Below, in pieces: positions 1 through 7,763 of a DNA stretch of 64,000 nucleotides. The notes beneath the pieces were generated by a model. It worked only from the letters and a program-made list of their open reading frames with translations. It made no database searches and had not been told where the DNA came from. The stretch is from Croceimicrobium sp965279135 (lineage in GTDB: Bacteria; Bacteroidota; Bacteroidia; Flavobacteriales; Schleiferiaceae): contig OZ257133.1 in the NCBI GenBank assembly GCA_965279135.1, forward strand, positions 992,001 through 1,056,000. The letters run 5' to 3'. The number at the start of each line of letters is the position of its first letter. Position 1 is the stretch's first letter. A program made the translations under genes and the position numbers.

Positions 1-689
1 TAATGATAGAAGGATTTGGGATCGAGTCTTATTGCAATATTGGCCAAATTAAAAGCCGCTTCAAAATTGCCCTCGTATATCTCCAAATCGTACAAAAGCG
101 TTCGAAAGTTCGGATCATTAGGAAACCGTTCTACTGCCTTGCTTAGCATTTTTCTAGCTGCCAGCGTGTCGCGAATTCCCAGGTACTCATCAGCTAAATA
201 ATAATTGATGATATCTGAAGTGCTATCCAATTTATAAGCCCTTTCCAGAAGTGCCAAAGGTGTTTCCGATCCTAGTACATATCGAGAGATAAGAGCAAAC
301 CTCATGAGAGCATTGGCATCATCAGGTACTAGATTGAGGTAATTTTTAAAGTAGAGGGCAGAAGAGTCGAGGCTTCCCTTATTCTGATAAAGGTTACCCA
401 AATTGAAAATTGCATCGGTATATTCCGGATCGAGTTCCAGGGCCTTTAGATAATCTTCCTCGGCCCCCTTCAAGTTCCCGAGATTTAATTGACTATTACC
501 TCGAATTTTATAAGCCTCGGGGCTGGGTTTATTGTCCTCCAGATATTTATCCAGGCTTTCAACTGTTTTTGCATATTCGCCTAGCTCATATAGGGCTATA
601 GCTTCCGCATACAGATTAGTATCGGATTGACCATTAGCCACTTTTGCGCCGAAGATGGTCAGTAAGAAGCAGAGAATCAGATTTTTCAT
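1..689 (-). CDS. TPR-repeat secreted protein, partial (C-terminus beyond left edge)
   Basis: The frame is open from an ATG at 689 to the left edge, so the C-terminus is missing. The first ~20 residues form a signal peptide (MKNLILCFLLTIFGA, then a likely cleavage near ANGQ). The rest is a series of ~34-residue helical repeats with TPR spacing, for example GNLKGAEEDYLKALELDP, which is the classic A/G-x-Y...P pattern. TPR proteins are protein-interaction scaffolds and this one would act in the periplasm. No catalytic domain is visible in the part present. The TPR call is firm; the specific role is unknown. Confidence 0.8.
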   Translation of the reverse strand, partial: MKNLILCFLLTIFGAKVANGQSDTNLYAEAIALYELGEYAKTVESLDKYLEDNKPSPEAYKIRGNSQLNLGNLKGAEEDYLKALELDPEYTDAIFNLGNLYQNKGSLDSSALYFKNYLNLVPDDANALMRFALISRYVLGSETPLALLERAYKLDSTSDIINYYLADEYLGIRDTLAARKMLSKAVERFPNDPNFRTLLYDLEIYEGNFEAAFNLANIAIRLDPKSFYH

Positions 690-706
690 TTAAGGTGTTT
701 TAATAT

Positions 707-943
707 TTAGGTGTTAGGGAGGGCATCAAAAGCAGCCTTGCGATCATCCATCCAGGCTTGCATTCCTTTAGGGTCTTGCATAATCCCCATCATTTTTTGC
801 ATAGCTTTCATGTGCGCTGGGTCGCCTTTCTGGAACATTTCTTTGCCATGAATTTGGCTAAGTTGGGCTAATTCTTCAAAAGTATTGGCGCTAAAGTTTT
901 GGTCACAAGCTCCGCCAAGCTCTTTGCACGACATGGTTTTCAT
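707..943 (-). CDS. DUF1059 family small protein
   Basis: 78 residues. The N-terminus has the DUF1059 pattern: SCKELGGACDQ with paired Cys (about residues 6 and 13), then F-A-T/N-TFEEL and a run of helical residues around HGKEMF. The family is a small cytoplasmic protein of unknown function. The C-terminal half is Met-rich (MKAMQKMMGIM), which is longer than the usual ~55-residue core. It stands alone between a TPR gene and a transglutaminase gene, with no obvious operon partner. Confidence 0.7.
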   Translation of the reverse strand: MKTMSCKELGGACDQNFSANTFEELAQLSQIHGKEMFQKGDPAHMKAMQKMMGIMQDPKGMQAWMDDRKAAFDALPNT

Positions 944-994
944 TGGTCAATTGTTGATGAGGGATCAAGGTAAAGAATCCCTTGAACATGAGTA

Positions 995-1990
995 TTATCG
1001 GCGCTGCACCTCTACAACATAGCTGGCAATCAGATCATCATTGCATATTAGATGAACATCATAGATTCCAGACTTTTCGAAAAGAAGACTGGTGAAGACC
1101 TTACCATTGTCTCCATTTTGATATTCTAAGTCTAACTCTCTAGTGGAGAAGCCATTGTCAATCTGGACATATAGGTTTTGATTAAATCCTTTCCCCTTGA
1201 ATTCAAGTTCAAAGTTTAAGCTATCTCCTTTGTTTATTTGATATTTCAAGCTTGCATTGTCGGAAGGGAAAAGCTCATTAGCGAAAGCTCCGCCATATAG
1301 TATGGGTGCATTTAAAAAAGCTTTTGCGGTGGGTGCTAGTTTAGATAGGCTATCCGGTTTTTCAGGTAAATGGTTGCGATAAAAGAACTTCGGTGGAGCA
1401 AGGAAGTAGCCATCATTATACTCGGCGGAAAAATATCCTAAGCCATCATTTACATAAACGATTCCGCTGCTCCAAGTGGCATCACATAAGTACCATTCCC
1501 CATCAAGCTTAACCGCATTCCATGAATGATTGACCTGTTCCAATTTTTCGCTATTAGCGGCTCCAATTCGTCCATAGCCATTAATAATCCTGCATTCTAT
1601 TCCAAGATTGGCCGACATTTGAGCAAGCAAGTAGGCATATCCGGTGCAAACGGTTTTCCTTTGCTTATATAGCTTACGAATAGTCTGCAGTCTTTTCTTT
1701 TGATCCCAGGTGCGAAGAGCAAGACTATCATCTCTAAGCCTAGCCCTCTGCTTGGTAACTCTTAGCGATTCATGGTAATCGTTTTCAATGTTTTGACATA
1801 CCCAGGTATGTAGGGCACGAAACTTTTCCTTCTGACTTTGAAGCCCCTGGCTTAAATCAAGACTCAATTGAGCTACATTCTTTAAATCGCTCCCATAATA
1901 TAAACCAGCTATGCTATCTGCCTTAGCGAAATCCTGACCCTGGATGAGAAAGGACGCGAAGATTAAAATCAGGCTAAGGAGTTTTTTCAT
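995..1990 (-). CDS. secreted transglutaminase-like cysteine protease fold protein
   Basis: 331 residues counted from the ATG at 1990; an upstream in-frame extension is ignored because this ATG begins a clear signal peptide (MKKLLSLILIFASFLIQG) and shares one base with the stop of the preceding gene (TGATG). The transglutaminase-like core shows the expected triad: Cys115 in KTVCTGYAYLLAQM, His155 in NHSWNAVKL and Asp170 in LCDATW. Such proteins hydrolyse or rearrange peptide amide bonds, and the signal peptide points to the periplasm. The C-terminal ~120 residues look like a beta-sandwich domain. It is translationally coupled to the regulatory-domain protein upstream. The substrate cannot be told. 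Confidence 0.82.
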   Translation of the reverse strand: MKKLLSLILIFASFLIQGQDFAKADSIAGLYYGSDLKNVAQLSLDLSQGLQSQKEKFRALHTWVCQNIENDYHESLRVTKQRARLRDDSLALRTWDQKKRLQTIRKLYKQRKTVCTGYAYLLAQMSANLGIECRIINGYGRIGAANSEKLEQVNHSWNAVKLDGEWYLCDATWSSGIVYVNDGLGYFSAEYNDGYFLAPPKFFYRNHLPEKPDSLSKLAPTAKAFLNAPILYGGAFANELFPSDNASLKYQINKGDSLNFELEFKGKGFNQNLYVQIDNGFSTRELDLEYQNGDNGKVFTSLLFEKSGIYDVHLICNDDLIASYVVEVQRR

Positions 1991-2709
1991 CAGAAAATGG
2001 CTTTGATCTTTTCCCAAAAGCTGCGTCTGCTTCGATGGGGCTCCATTACTGCAACTTCCCCCACGATTACGATGTCTCCCATTAGCGTTTCGTCCATTTC
2101 GAATTTGATGATAAGCTCAGACTCGCTTTCTATGGTATACGACTGGGTTTGATAACCTACAAAGGAAACTCTCAATTGATCTCCTTTTTTTAAGGGAATA
2201 GGGAAGGTGAAATTACCCTCGATATCGCTAGAGGTGCCATACGGTTCTCCAACTAGAACAATGCTAGCGAAGGGGATGGATTCTCCGGAGCTCGCATCTA
2301 TAATTTTACCGCTAATGTTTAAGTTCCGTTCTGTAGAATCTATCGTGGCTTTTCTGGTTTCAAGCTGTTCTACTCTAGGTGCGGTCGGAAGAGATTGACC
2401 TTGCGCTTCCATAAAGGGGAAGAATGCAAAGAGGGGAATGCACAGAACAGCCGCTTTACTTACCCTTTGTGAACGAATAGGACTGGGAACCTTGTAGCTT
2501 TTCAGTTGATCAGGTCGAAAGCGACCACACACCTTAGTATTCAGATTCGCGAAATAAGACCGGATTTGCTGATCATCCATTTTTGAGAAATCAACAACAG
2601 TGGTATGGCAAGATCCACAGAATCCGCCTTCAGGTCTTTTCTCAAATTTATCGAAGTTCTCGTCGCAGGGTTTTGGGATAGTAATTTTAAAAGCAGAAGA
2701 CATTGGCAT
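1990..2709 (-). CDS. carboxypeptidase-regulatory-like domain membrane protein
   Basis: 239 residues. The N-terminal ~65 residues hold a cysteine-bearing module common in Bacteroidota (PCDENFDKF...GGFCGSCHTTVVDFSKM...VCGRFRPDQL), with four Cys that could bind metal or form disulfides. A hydrophobic segment follows near residues 85-100 (AAVLCIPLFAFFPFM). After it comes a CarboxypepD_reg-like beta-sandwich (ISGKIIDASSGESIPFASIVLVGEPYG), the fold found at the N-terminus of TonB-linked receptors. The Cys module is then cytoplasmic and the beta domain outside, by inference. It overlaps the transglutaminase start by one base. The start could be two codons downstream (MSSAF, 2703). Confidence 0.75.
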   Translation of the reverse strand: MPMSSAFKITIPKPCDENFDKFEKRPEGGFCGSCHTTVVDFSKMDDQQIRSYFANLNTKVCGRFRPDQLKSYKVPSPIRSQRVSKAAVLCIPLFAFFPFMEAQGQSLPTAPRVEQLETRKATIDSTERNLNISGKIIDASSGESIPFASIVLVGEPYGTSSDIEGNFTFPIPLKKGDQLRVSFVGYQTQSYTIESESELIIKFEMDETLMGDIVIVGEVAVMEPHRSRRSFWEKIKAIF

Positions 2710-2770
2710 TGGGATTTATTCTACTATAATAGACCCTGCCTCATATAATCGTTGCCTTGATAGCGGAGTA

Positions 2771-2800
2771 AAAAAAAAGGGAGCATTTCAATTTGCTCCC
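2771..2800 (-). terminator. rho-independent terminator after the SDR gene
   Basis: On the minus strand a 7-bp perfect stem GGGAGCA/TGCTCCC (arms at 2794-2800 and 2779-2785) with an 8-nt loop is followed by an unbroken run of nine T. It sits 28 bases after the stop of the reductase gene, where an intrinsic terminator is expected. Confidence 0.85.
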
Positions 2801-2827
2801 AATCATAGATTTGCCTTTAATCGAAGG

Positions 2828-3895
2828 CTACTTTGCTTTTAGGATACCATCTTTAATAAGCGCTTCGAAAGAAGCCTCCATAGTTTCTTGCATTGGTCTG
2901 AAGTTAATTCCTAATTCTCCCTTGATTTTCTCATTACTAGCTTTAAAAGGGACATTTACATTATTACGGAGATACTTTCTGGTAAAGAGGGGATTTACAA
3001 TTGGGCCAATTAACATCAACAGCCATTTTGGTAATGCCTTCTTTGGAAGGGGAAAGCTCGCACCATACTTTGGAGCCAGGGACTTACCCATTTCCAGAAA
3101 ATCTGTGTTATGACCTGAGGTGATATATCTCCCCTTAGCAGCGGGATTAAAGCCGGCTTGATAATGTGCTTCCGCAACGTCTCTCACATCCACAACGCCC
3201 ATTCCAATTTTTGGAACCCCATTTTTAAGGGTTCCATCACCCATCATCTTTAAAAAGTTTAGACTTTCGGAAGTGGTTTGTTGAGGGTTGAGGGGCGGAC
3301 CCATAACAAAGGATGGATTAATGGTTACCAGATCCCACTGATTTTGCGAGCTGGCAATTTCCCAGGCTTTCCGTTCTGCTAAAGTTTTCGAATAGGCATA
3401 GGGTTGATATTCGAGGGAGGAAGTAGCATTCCAGTCGTCTTCGGTAAGGATGCCTCCCTTCGCCGATTCACAGTCAATTGAATCTGTATAAATGGCAACC
3501 ACACTGCTGGTAAGTACAACTCGCTTTACCGTGCTTACCTCTTTTGCCGTATTCAAGAGGTTTGCGGTGCCTTGTTCTGCCGGTTCAATAAGATCTTTTT
3601 GAGGATCATCAACACTAGTTGCAAAAGGGGAGGCGGTGTGATAGACCAATTCGCAACCTTCCATGGCTTCCTGGTAAGACCCCTTCTTGAGTAGATCTGT
3701 TTTAAAGAACTTAATATCGCCAGGCAAGGCAGTAGCTAAATTGCTTAGATGCCCAACCTTATCCTCATTGTCTGGATTTCGTACCGCAGCATGAACCGTG
3801 ATTCCCTCTTCTAATAGTCGCTTTACAAGCCAACTCGCTACGTAGCCATTGGCACCACTTACCATTACTGGTTTTGATTTATCTATTTCCTTCAT
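2828..3895 (-). CDS. NAD(P)-dependent SDR, dihydroflavonol-4-reductase-like
   Basis: 355 residues. An extended short-chain dehydrogenase/reductase: the Rossmann dinucleotide motif GANGYVAS is near residues 14-21 and the catalytic Tyr-x3-Lys is Y166/K170 (YAYSK). HTASPFATSVDDP is typical of the dihydroflavonol reductase/cinnamoyl-CoA reductase branch. Bacterial members reduce diverse aldehydes or ketones (methylglyoxal-type substrates among them) and the true substrate is unknown. The gene is monocistronic, with its own terminator and a 248-bp gap upstream. Confidence 0.85.
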   Translation of the reverse strand: MKEIDKSKPVMVSGANGYVASWLVKRLLEEGITVHAAVRNPDNEDKVGHLSNLATALPGDIKFFKTDLLKKGSYQEAMEGCELVYHTASPFATSVDDPQKDLIEPAEQGTANLLNTAKEVSTVKRVVLTSSVVAIYTDSIDCESAKGGILTEDDWNATSSLEYQPYAYSKTLAERKAWEIASSQNQWDLVTINPSFVMGPPLNPQQTTSESLNFLKMMGDGTLKNGVPKIGMGVVDVRDVAEAHYQAGFNPAAKGRYITSGHNTDFLEMGKSLAPKYGASFPLPKKALPKWLLMLIGPIVNPLFTRKYLRNNVNVPFKASNEKIKGELGINFRPMQETMEASFEALIKDGILKAK

Positions 3896-4143
3896 CTCTT
3901 TGATTTTATCCCTTTACTAATCTCGGCAAAATGCCCTTAAATTGAGTTGATTTTGTTTAGTATTTCATTCACAAATCCCTCATTTGCAAGCAAGAGCCTT
4001 TCCAGGGATTTCGTTTCATTTACTTTCTTTATTAATTGAAATGGCTTAAATACCGCTTCGTGCAGTTCTAATCATCAGCCTTAATCAGCCTTAACTTTTT
4101 TCAAACCATGGTTCAGCGTAGCAAGAAGGATTCCAATTCGAGG

Positions 4144-5298
4144 CTAGAGGTTTTTCCTGACAAATAGACCTTTGATCCTGGCATTATCCCTTAGGCTTGT
4201 AAGTGGAATCTCAAAGTATTTATAGAGGAGTACCGAACCAAAAATGGTGATTAGCCAAAAGCTACCGTAGTTTAAAAAAGGTATGAGTTCCGGATTGGTA
4301 ACCCATTTTTCCCAATCAATTACCGGTAAAATAAAGCCCTGAACTAAGGACAGGTTTATTAAATACATGGAATAGGAAATCAAGCTTATCCGACTGATGT
4401 TGCGGTATATCCATCCCTTTCCTTTTTCGAGTAGGCTTAAAAATGGGAGGAGAAGTGCGGTAGCCAAAGAGCTTATAAAGAAGGACCAAATGGCATTGTA
4501 TGAACCCAAGGGATTAATTACTTCAAAAAGGAATAGTCCTTTGATAAGGAGAAAAATAAGGACACCAATTGCGAACATCACATTTTTCCGACTATGCCAG
4601 AAGTTTGCTGCGTACTTTTGAGTATATGCAGCTAGAATGCCCAGCATTAGGCTATCCAAGCGGGTGATAACCTGTTTTCGAAAATAGGACGCCCATTGAA
4701 CTTGGGTACTGATTTCCATCTCGTGAAAGCGATACCAGCGTAATATTAAACTGAAGATTAGGATGCCTCCTCCTACCAGCAGAACTGCGTTTTGAACAGA
4801 AAGCCGAAACACTCGAATAATAAGAAAGAGCAGAATTGGGGTAATCAGATAAAACCATTCTTCGATACTCAGACTCCAGGCCTCAGGGAAATAGGGGGGA
4901 TGTGGGCGATCAAAGTTTTGTAGGAAGAGGAAGTAGCGTTTGAACTCTGCCAATTGAACTTCAGGATGGTAGATTTGATGTAAGCCGATAAGAAGCAACA
5001 AAATGAGAAAATAGTTGGGCAGGGTGCGGAACCACCTTCTCAACCAGAAATGCATAAGCAACTTTAAGTTAAGCTGATATTTCTCCAATTGTCGAATAAG
5101 GATATTGCCAATTAGAAAGCCACTGAGCACGAAAAAGATAGTTACTCCATCAAAGACAATCCAGCGGTGGAAAGCCTTATAGCTTTCAGGCAGTAATAGA
5201 GCCCCATGTCCAATTACCACAAACAAAATGGCAAGGGCTCTTAAAATATCAAGACCATAGGCCCGATTAGGGTTTATGTCGATTTTTAACAGACGCAT
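4144..5298 (-). CDS. acyltransferase 3 family membrane protein
   Basis: 384 residues with about ten membrane segments. The family hallmarks are present: RALAILFVVIGHG with the conserved His31, then FDGVTIFFVLSGFLIG. Acyltransferase-3 (OatA/NodX-like) enzymes move acetyl or other acyl groups from the cytoplasm onto extracytoplasmic sugars such as O-antigen, exopolysaccharide or peptidoglycan. No SGNH domain is fused at the C-terminus. It begins 48 bases after the stop of the LytTR regulator on the same strand, so read-through is possible. The acceptor is unknown. Confidence 0.85.
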   Translation of the reverse strand: MRLLKIDINPNRAYGLDILRALAILFVVIGHGALLLPESYKAFHRWIVFDGVTIFFVLSGFLIGNILIRQLEKYQLNLKLLMHFWLRRWFRTLPNYFLILLLLIGLHQIYHPEVQLAEFKRYFLFLQNFDRPHPPYFPEAWSLSIEEWFYLITPILLFLIIRVFRLSVQNAVLLVGGGILIFSLILRWYRFHEMEISTQVQWASYFRKQVITRLDSLMLGILAAYTQKYAANFWHSRKNVMFAIGVLIFLLIKGLFLFEVINPLGSYNAIWSFFISSLATALLLPFLSLLEKGKGWIYRNISRISLISYSMYLINLSLVQGFILPVIDWEKWVTNPELIPFLNYGSFWLITIFGSVLLYKYFEIPLTSLRDNARIKGLFVRKNL

Positions 5299-5346
5299 CC
5301 TCTATTAAGGACTGCGGAAAGTACAATTCCTGCCGAATTGCCCTCT

Positions 5347-6015
5347 TTACTTTTTAAACTTTTCTTGAATGCTGGCTTTGTAGGATTGCCCAATAGGAAT
5401 CATTACCCCATTCACACGAAATTGATTTCCTTCCAAATACTCCATCTTAGGTATAGAAATGATATAACTTTTATGCACCCTTATAAAATCGCCTGGGAGA
5501 ATAGACTCCAGGTGTTTAAGAGTATCTGAAACAATCAGGTTTTTAGAATCCTTGAGAATTACCTTGACATAGTCACCTACGGATTCGAAATAACAGATTT
5601 GATGGTAATTGATTTTATGAATTCTCTTATCTGCTTTAAGCATAAGGTAGTCTGTCTCTCCTTGCCCCAATGGCTTTAGCTTGCTTAAGGCCTTCTCAAA
5701 TCTCTCGAATGAAAAAGGCTTTAGGAGATAGTCGATTGCTTCTAATTCAAATCCGTCTACCGCAAATTCTGCGTAAGCAGTGGTGAAGATTACCTGGGGC
5801 CGATGAGCTAAGGTTTTGTAGAAATCAAGACCTGAAATTCCCGGCATATTGATATCCAGAAAGAGCAGGTCTATTTCTTTTGTTTCAAGAATTTTTCTGG
5901 CTTCGAGGGCCGACTTACAAACCCCTTTTAATTCGAGACCCACAGCCGCTTCTATGTAGGAGAGCAGTACATCTCGCGCTAAAGGCTCATCCTCAATTAT
6001 GATACATCTAATCAT
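5347..6015 (-). CDS. LytTR-family response regulator
   Basis: 222 residues from the ATG at 6015 (MIRCIIIEDEP); three extra in-frame codons upstream are possible. The N-terminal receiver domain has acidic residues IIEDE and the phospho-acceptor Asp54 (LLFLDINMPG), the Thr/Ser of TTAYAEFA and Lys in LLKPF. The C-terminal LytTR DNA-binding domain (about 120-222) contains HQICYFESVGDYVKV and FIRVHKSYIIS. It overlaps the kinase gene by 8 bp, so the pair is translated together. LytS/LytTR pairs commonly control cell-surface or polysaccharide genes. Confidence 0.92.
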   Translation of the reverse strand: MIRCIIIEDEPLARDVLLSYIEAAVGLELKGVCKSALEARKILETKEIDLLFLDINMPGISGLDFYKTLAHRPQVIFTTAYAEFAVDGFELEAIDYLLKPFSFERFEKALSKLKPLGQGETDYLMLKADKRIHKINYHQICYFESVGDYVKVILKDSKNLIVSDTLKHLESILPGDFIRVHKSYIISIPKMEYLEGNQFRVNGVMIPIGQSYKASIQEKFKK

Positions 6016-7027
6016 CCCAGTCAATTTCCAGTTTAATACGAAAACTTTTCTCTTCCTCTTTAATTTCTAAGCGAGCCCTATCTCCATAAATTAACTTTAA
6101 TCGTCGATGGACATTTTGTAAGCCCAGACCTCCATACCTTCCTTTTTCCAGGTCTTGACTCCCTCCCTTATTATTCGCGAGATAGAATTCCAATTTTTCC
6201 GAATTACTCTTCAAATAGCCATCGACATAATTATTGTCTGAATCCTTTAGGCCATGCTTAAAGCTATTTTCGATAAGTGGAAAAAAGAGCAGTGGAGCGA
6301 TTCCTTTTTGGGGATCATCAACTTCGATCTTCAAGTTTAAATTTACACCGTCATCTAATCGCAGTTCCTGCAAGCGCAAATAGTGTTGCAGGGCATCTAT
6401 CTCTTGACTTAAAGCCACTTTCTCTTCCGATACCTCATAGATCATATAGCGCATTAAGTTAGATAGTTCAAGGATGCTTTTAGGAGTTCGATCGCTCTTC
6501 TTTAAGCTCAATGCATATATGCTATTTAGGCTGTTAAACAAGAAATGTGGATTGATCTGCATTTTAAGTGAATTGAGTTCCAGTGAAAGTCTTTCCCTTT
6601 CCACCGCTTGAAGATTATACCATGACTTGCTCAATTTCAATAGGGTACTGAGGAGGCTATAAATAGCGAATATTGTTAGCAATACCCACATCTCCGTAAA
6701 TGAAACCAGGTAGAAGTCCGTGGTCAGGATCGGGATTAGATGATCAAATGCTAGTTCATGGATCAAATAAGCAATACCGATGTTAAGCGCAGACCCAAGT
6801 ACAAAAAGAAAATAGGATTCCCTGAGGAAAAAGCGAGGGACCAGGAATCGAAGATTTACATACACTAAAAGCATTAAGGGTATATGAAAGATCAATGAGT
6901 AAACGAAATCAATGATCTTCAGAAAATTGGAAATTGAAAAGTAGGCTCCAATGGTGTAAAAGGACAGCACCCAGAAAGCCAGGTGCTGAATCCATCTTTT
7001 GCTAAGGATGAGTTTTAGAAACTTCAT
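6008..7027 (-). CDS. LytS/YehU-type sensor histidine kinase
   Basis: 339 residues. Four predicted membrane helices occupy the first ~130 residues, followed by a short coiled linker. The His_kinase domain has the phospho-accepting His161 in QINPHFLFNSLNSIY, an N-box PLIENSFKHGL and a glycine-rich GGLGLQNVHRRL. No periplasmic sensor domain is visible, so the signal is probably sensed in the membrane or through a partner. The start ATG overlaps the stop of the upstream lipoprotein gene (ATGA), which suggests that the lipoprotein is that partner. Confidence 0.92.
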   Translation of the reverse strand: MKFLKLILSKRWIQHLAFWVLSFYTIGAYFSISNFLKIIDFVYSLIFHIPLMLLVYVNLRFLVPRFFLRESYFLFVLGSALNIGIAYLIHELAFDHLIPILTTDFYLVSFTEMWVLLTIFAIYSLLSTLLKLSKSWYNLQAVERERLSLELNSLKMQINPHFLFNSLNSIYALSLKKSDRTPKSILELSNLMRYMIYEVSEEKVALSQEIDALQHYLRLQELRLDDGVNLNLKIEVDDPQKGIAPLLFFPLIENSFKHGLKDSDNNYVDGYLKSNSEKLEFYLANNKGGSQDLEKGRYGGLGLQNVHRRLKLIYGDRARLEIKEEEKSFRIKLEIDWDD

Positions 7028-7656
7028 TTTGAACTTCTTTGATAGCTTACTGATTCATCAAATACACTTTCATCCTTAGCGTAGCGAGCAATAAACTTTT
7101 GCAATTCCTCCGGTCGGGCGGTAATCAAGATAGCGCCATTCACATTCTCATGCCTAAGCCGAATTAAGTTACTATCAAACAGTCGATTTAACTTTTCAAG
7201 ATCAAAGGGGATTAAGCGAAGCTTGTTTTCACTGACTTCGACCTTTGTAAAAGTGTTGACTGCCAAGTAATTATCATATAAGTCTACTTTACTGTACTCC
7301 TTTAAGGGGATTTGGTTTAGGAAGAGTTCTCCATCTATTTCTACTAAATGGGCCTTATAGCTCAAGGTATCAAGGTTACTACTGCCATGACTTTCATAGA
7401 CTGTTAGTTTATAGGCCATTTGATTAACCTTACTATCTCGAGGTTCAGGGTTATCGAGATCAAGTATTCCCTTGTTAGGGGTAGATTCTAGATAGGACTC
7501 CAATCGGAAGCGGGCCTCTCCTTCATAAGACCATTCTCCCAGAATTTCCTTCTTGTACACCAAAGTGTCCTTGGTATAAAGAGGGAATAGCGAGTAAACA
7601 CATGAGCTCATGACCAAGCTCAGAATAGCGATTAAAAAGAAAGCTTTACGTTTCAT
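7024..7656 (-). CDS. hypothetical lipoprotein in LytS/LytTR operon
   Basis: 210 residues with a lipoprotein signal peptide: a lysine-rich start (MKRKAFFLIAILSLVM) and lipobox SSC with Cys19. The mature part begins VYSLFPLYTKDTLVYKKEILGEW, a style seen in small lipocalin-like Bacteroidota lipoproteins; the remainder is beta-rich. No named family is recognised. It is the first gene of the operon and its stop overlaps the kinase start, so a role as envelope input to the kinase is a fair guess but not shown. Confidence 0.75.
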   Translation of the reverse strand: MKRKAFFLIAILSLVMSSCVYSLFPLYTKDTLVYKKEILGEWSYEGEARFRLESYLESTPNKGILDLDNPEPRDSKVNQMAYKLTVYESHGSSNLDTLSYKAHLVEIDGELFLNQIPLKEYSKVDLYDNYLAVNTFTKVEVSENKLRLIPFDLEKLNRLFDSNLIRLRHENVNGAILITARPEELQKFIARYAKDESVFDESVSYQRSSK

Positions 7657-7673
7657 AGCGGTTGAATTTTACT

Positions 7674-7681
7674 CAAACCTA
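7674..7681 (-). promoter_or_regulatory. -7 promoter box for lipoprotein/kinase/regulator operon
   Basis: TAGGTTTG on the minus strand matches the Bacteroidota TAnnTTTG consensus exactly, 17 bases before the ATG at 7656. No exact -33 TTTG is visible at the expected distance. Confidence 0.55.
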
Positions 7682-7763
7682 GGCTTGGTTTTGACAATCT
7701 AAAACTAATCTCGATGAAGCTCCAAAAAGAAGGGGTAAAAGCCCTAATTCTACCGATTAAAAC

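Noticed and set aside
4070..4092. Short direct repeat CAGCCTTAAT/CAGCCTTAAC near the SDR and acyltransferase genes
   Set aside because: Two copies of ten bases in a gap with no flanking structure; no reason to call an element.
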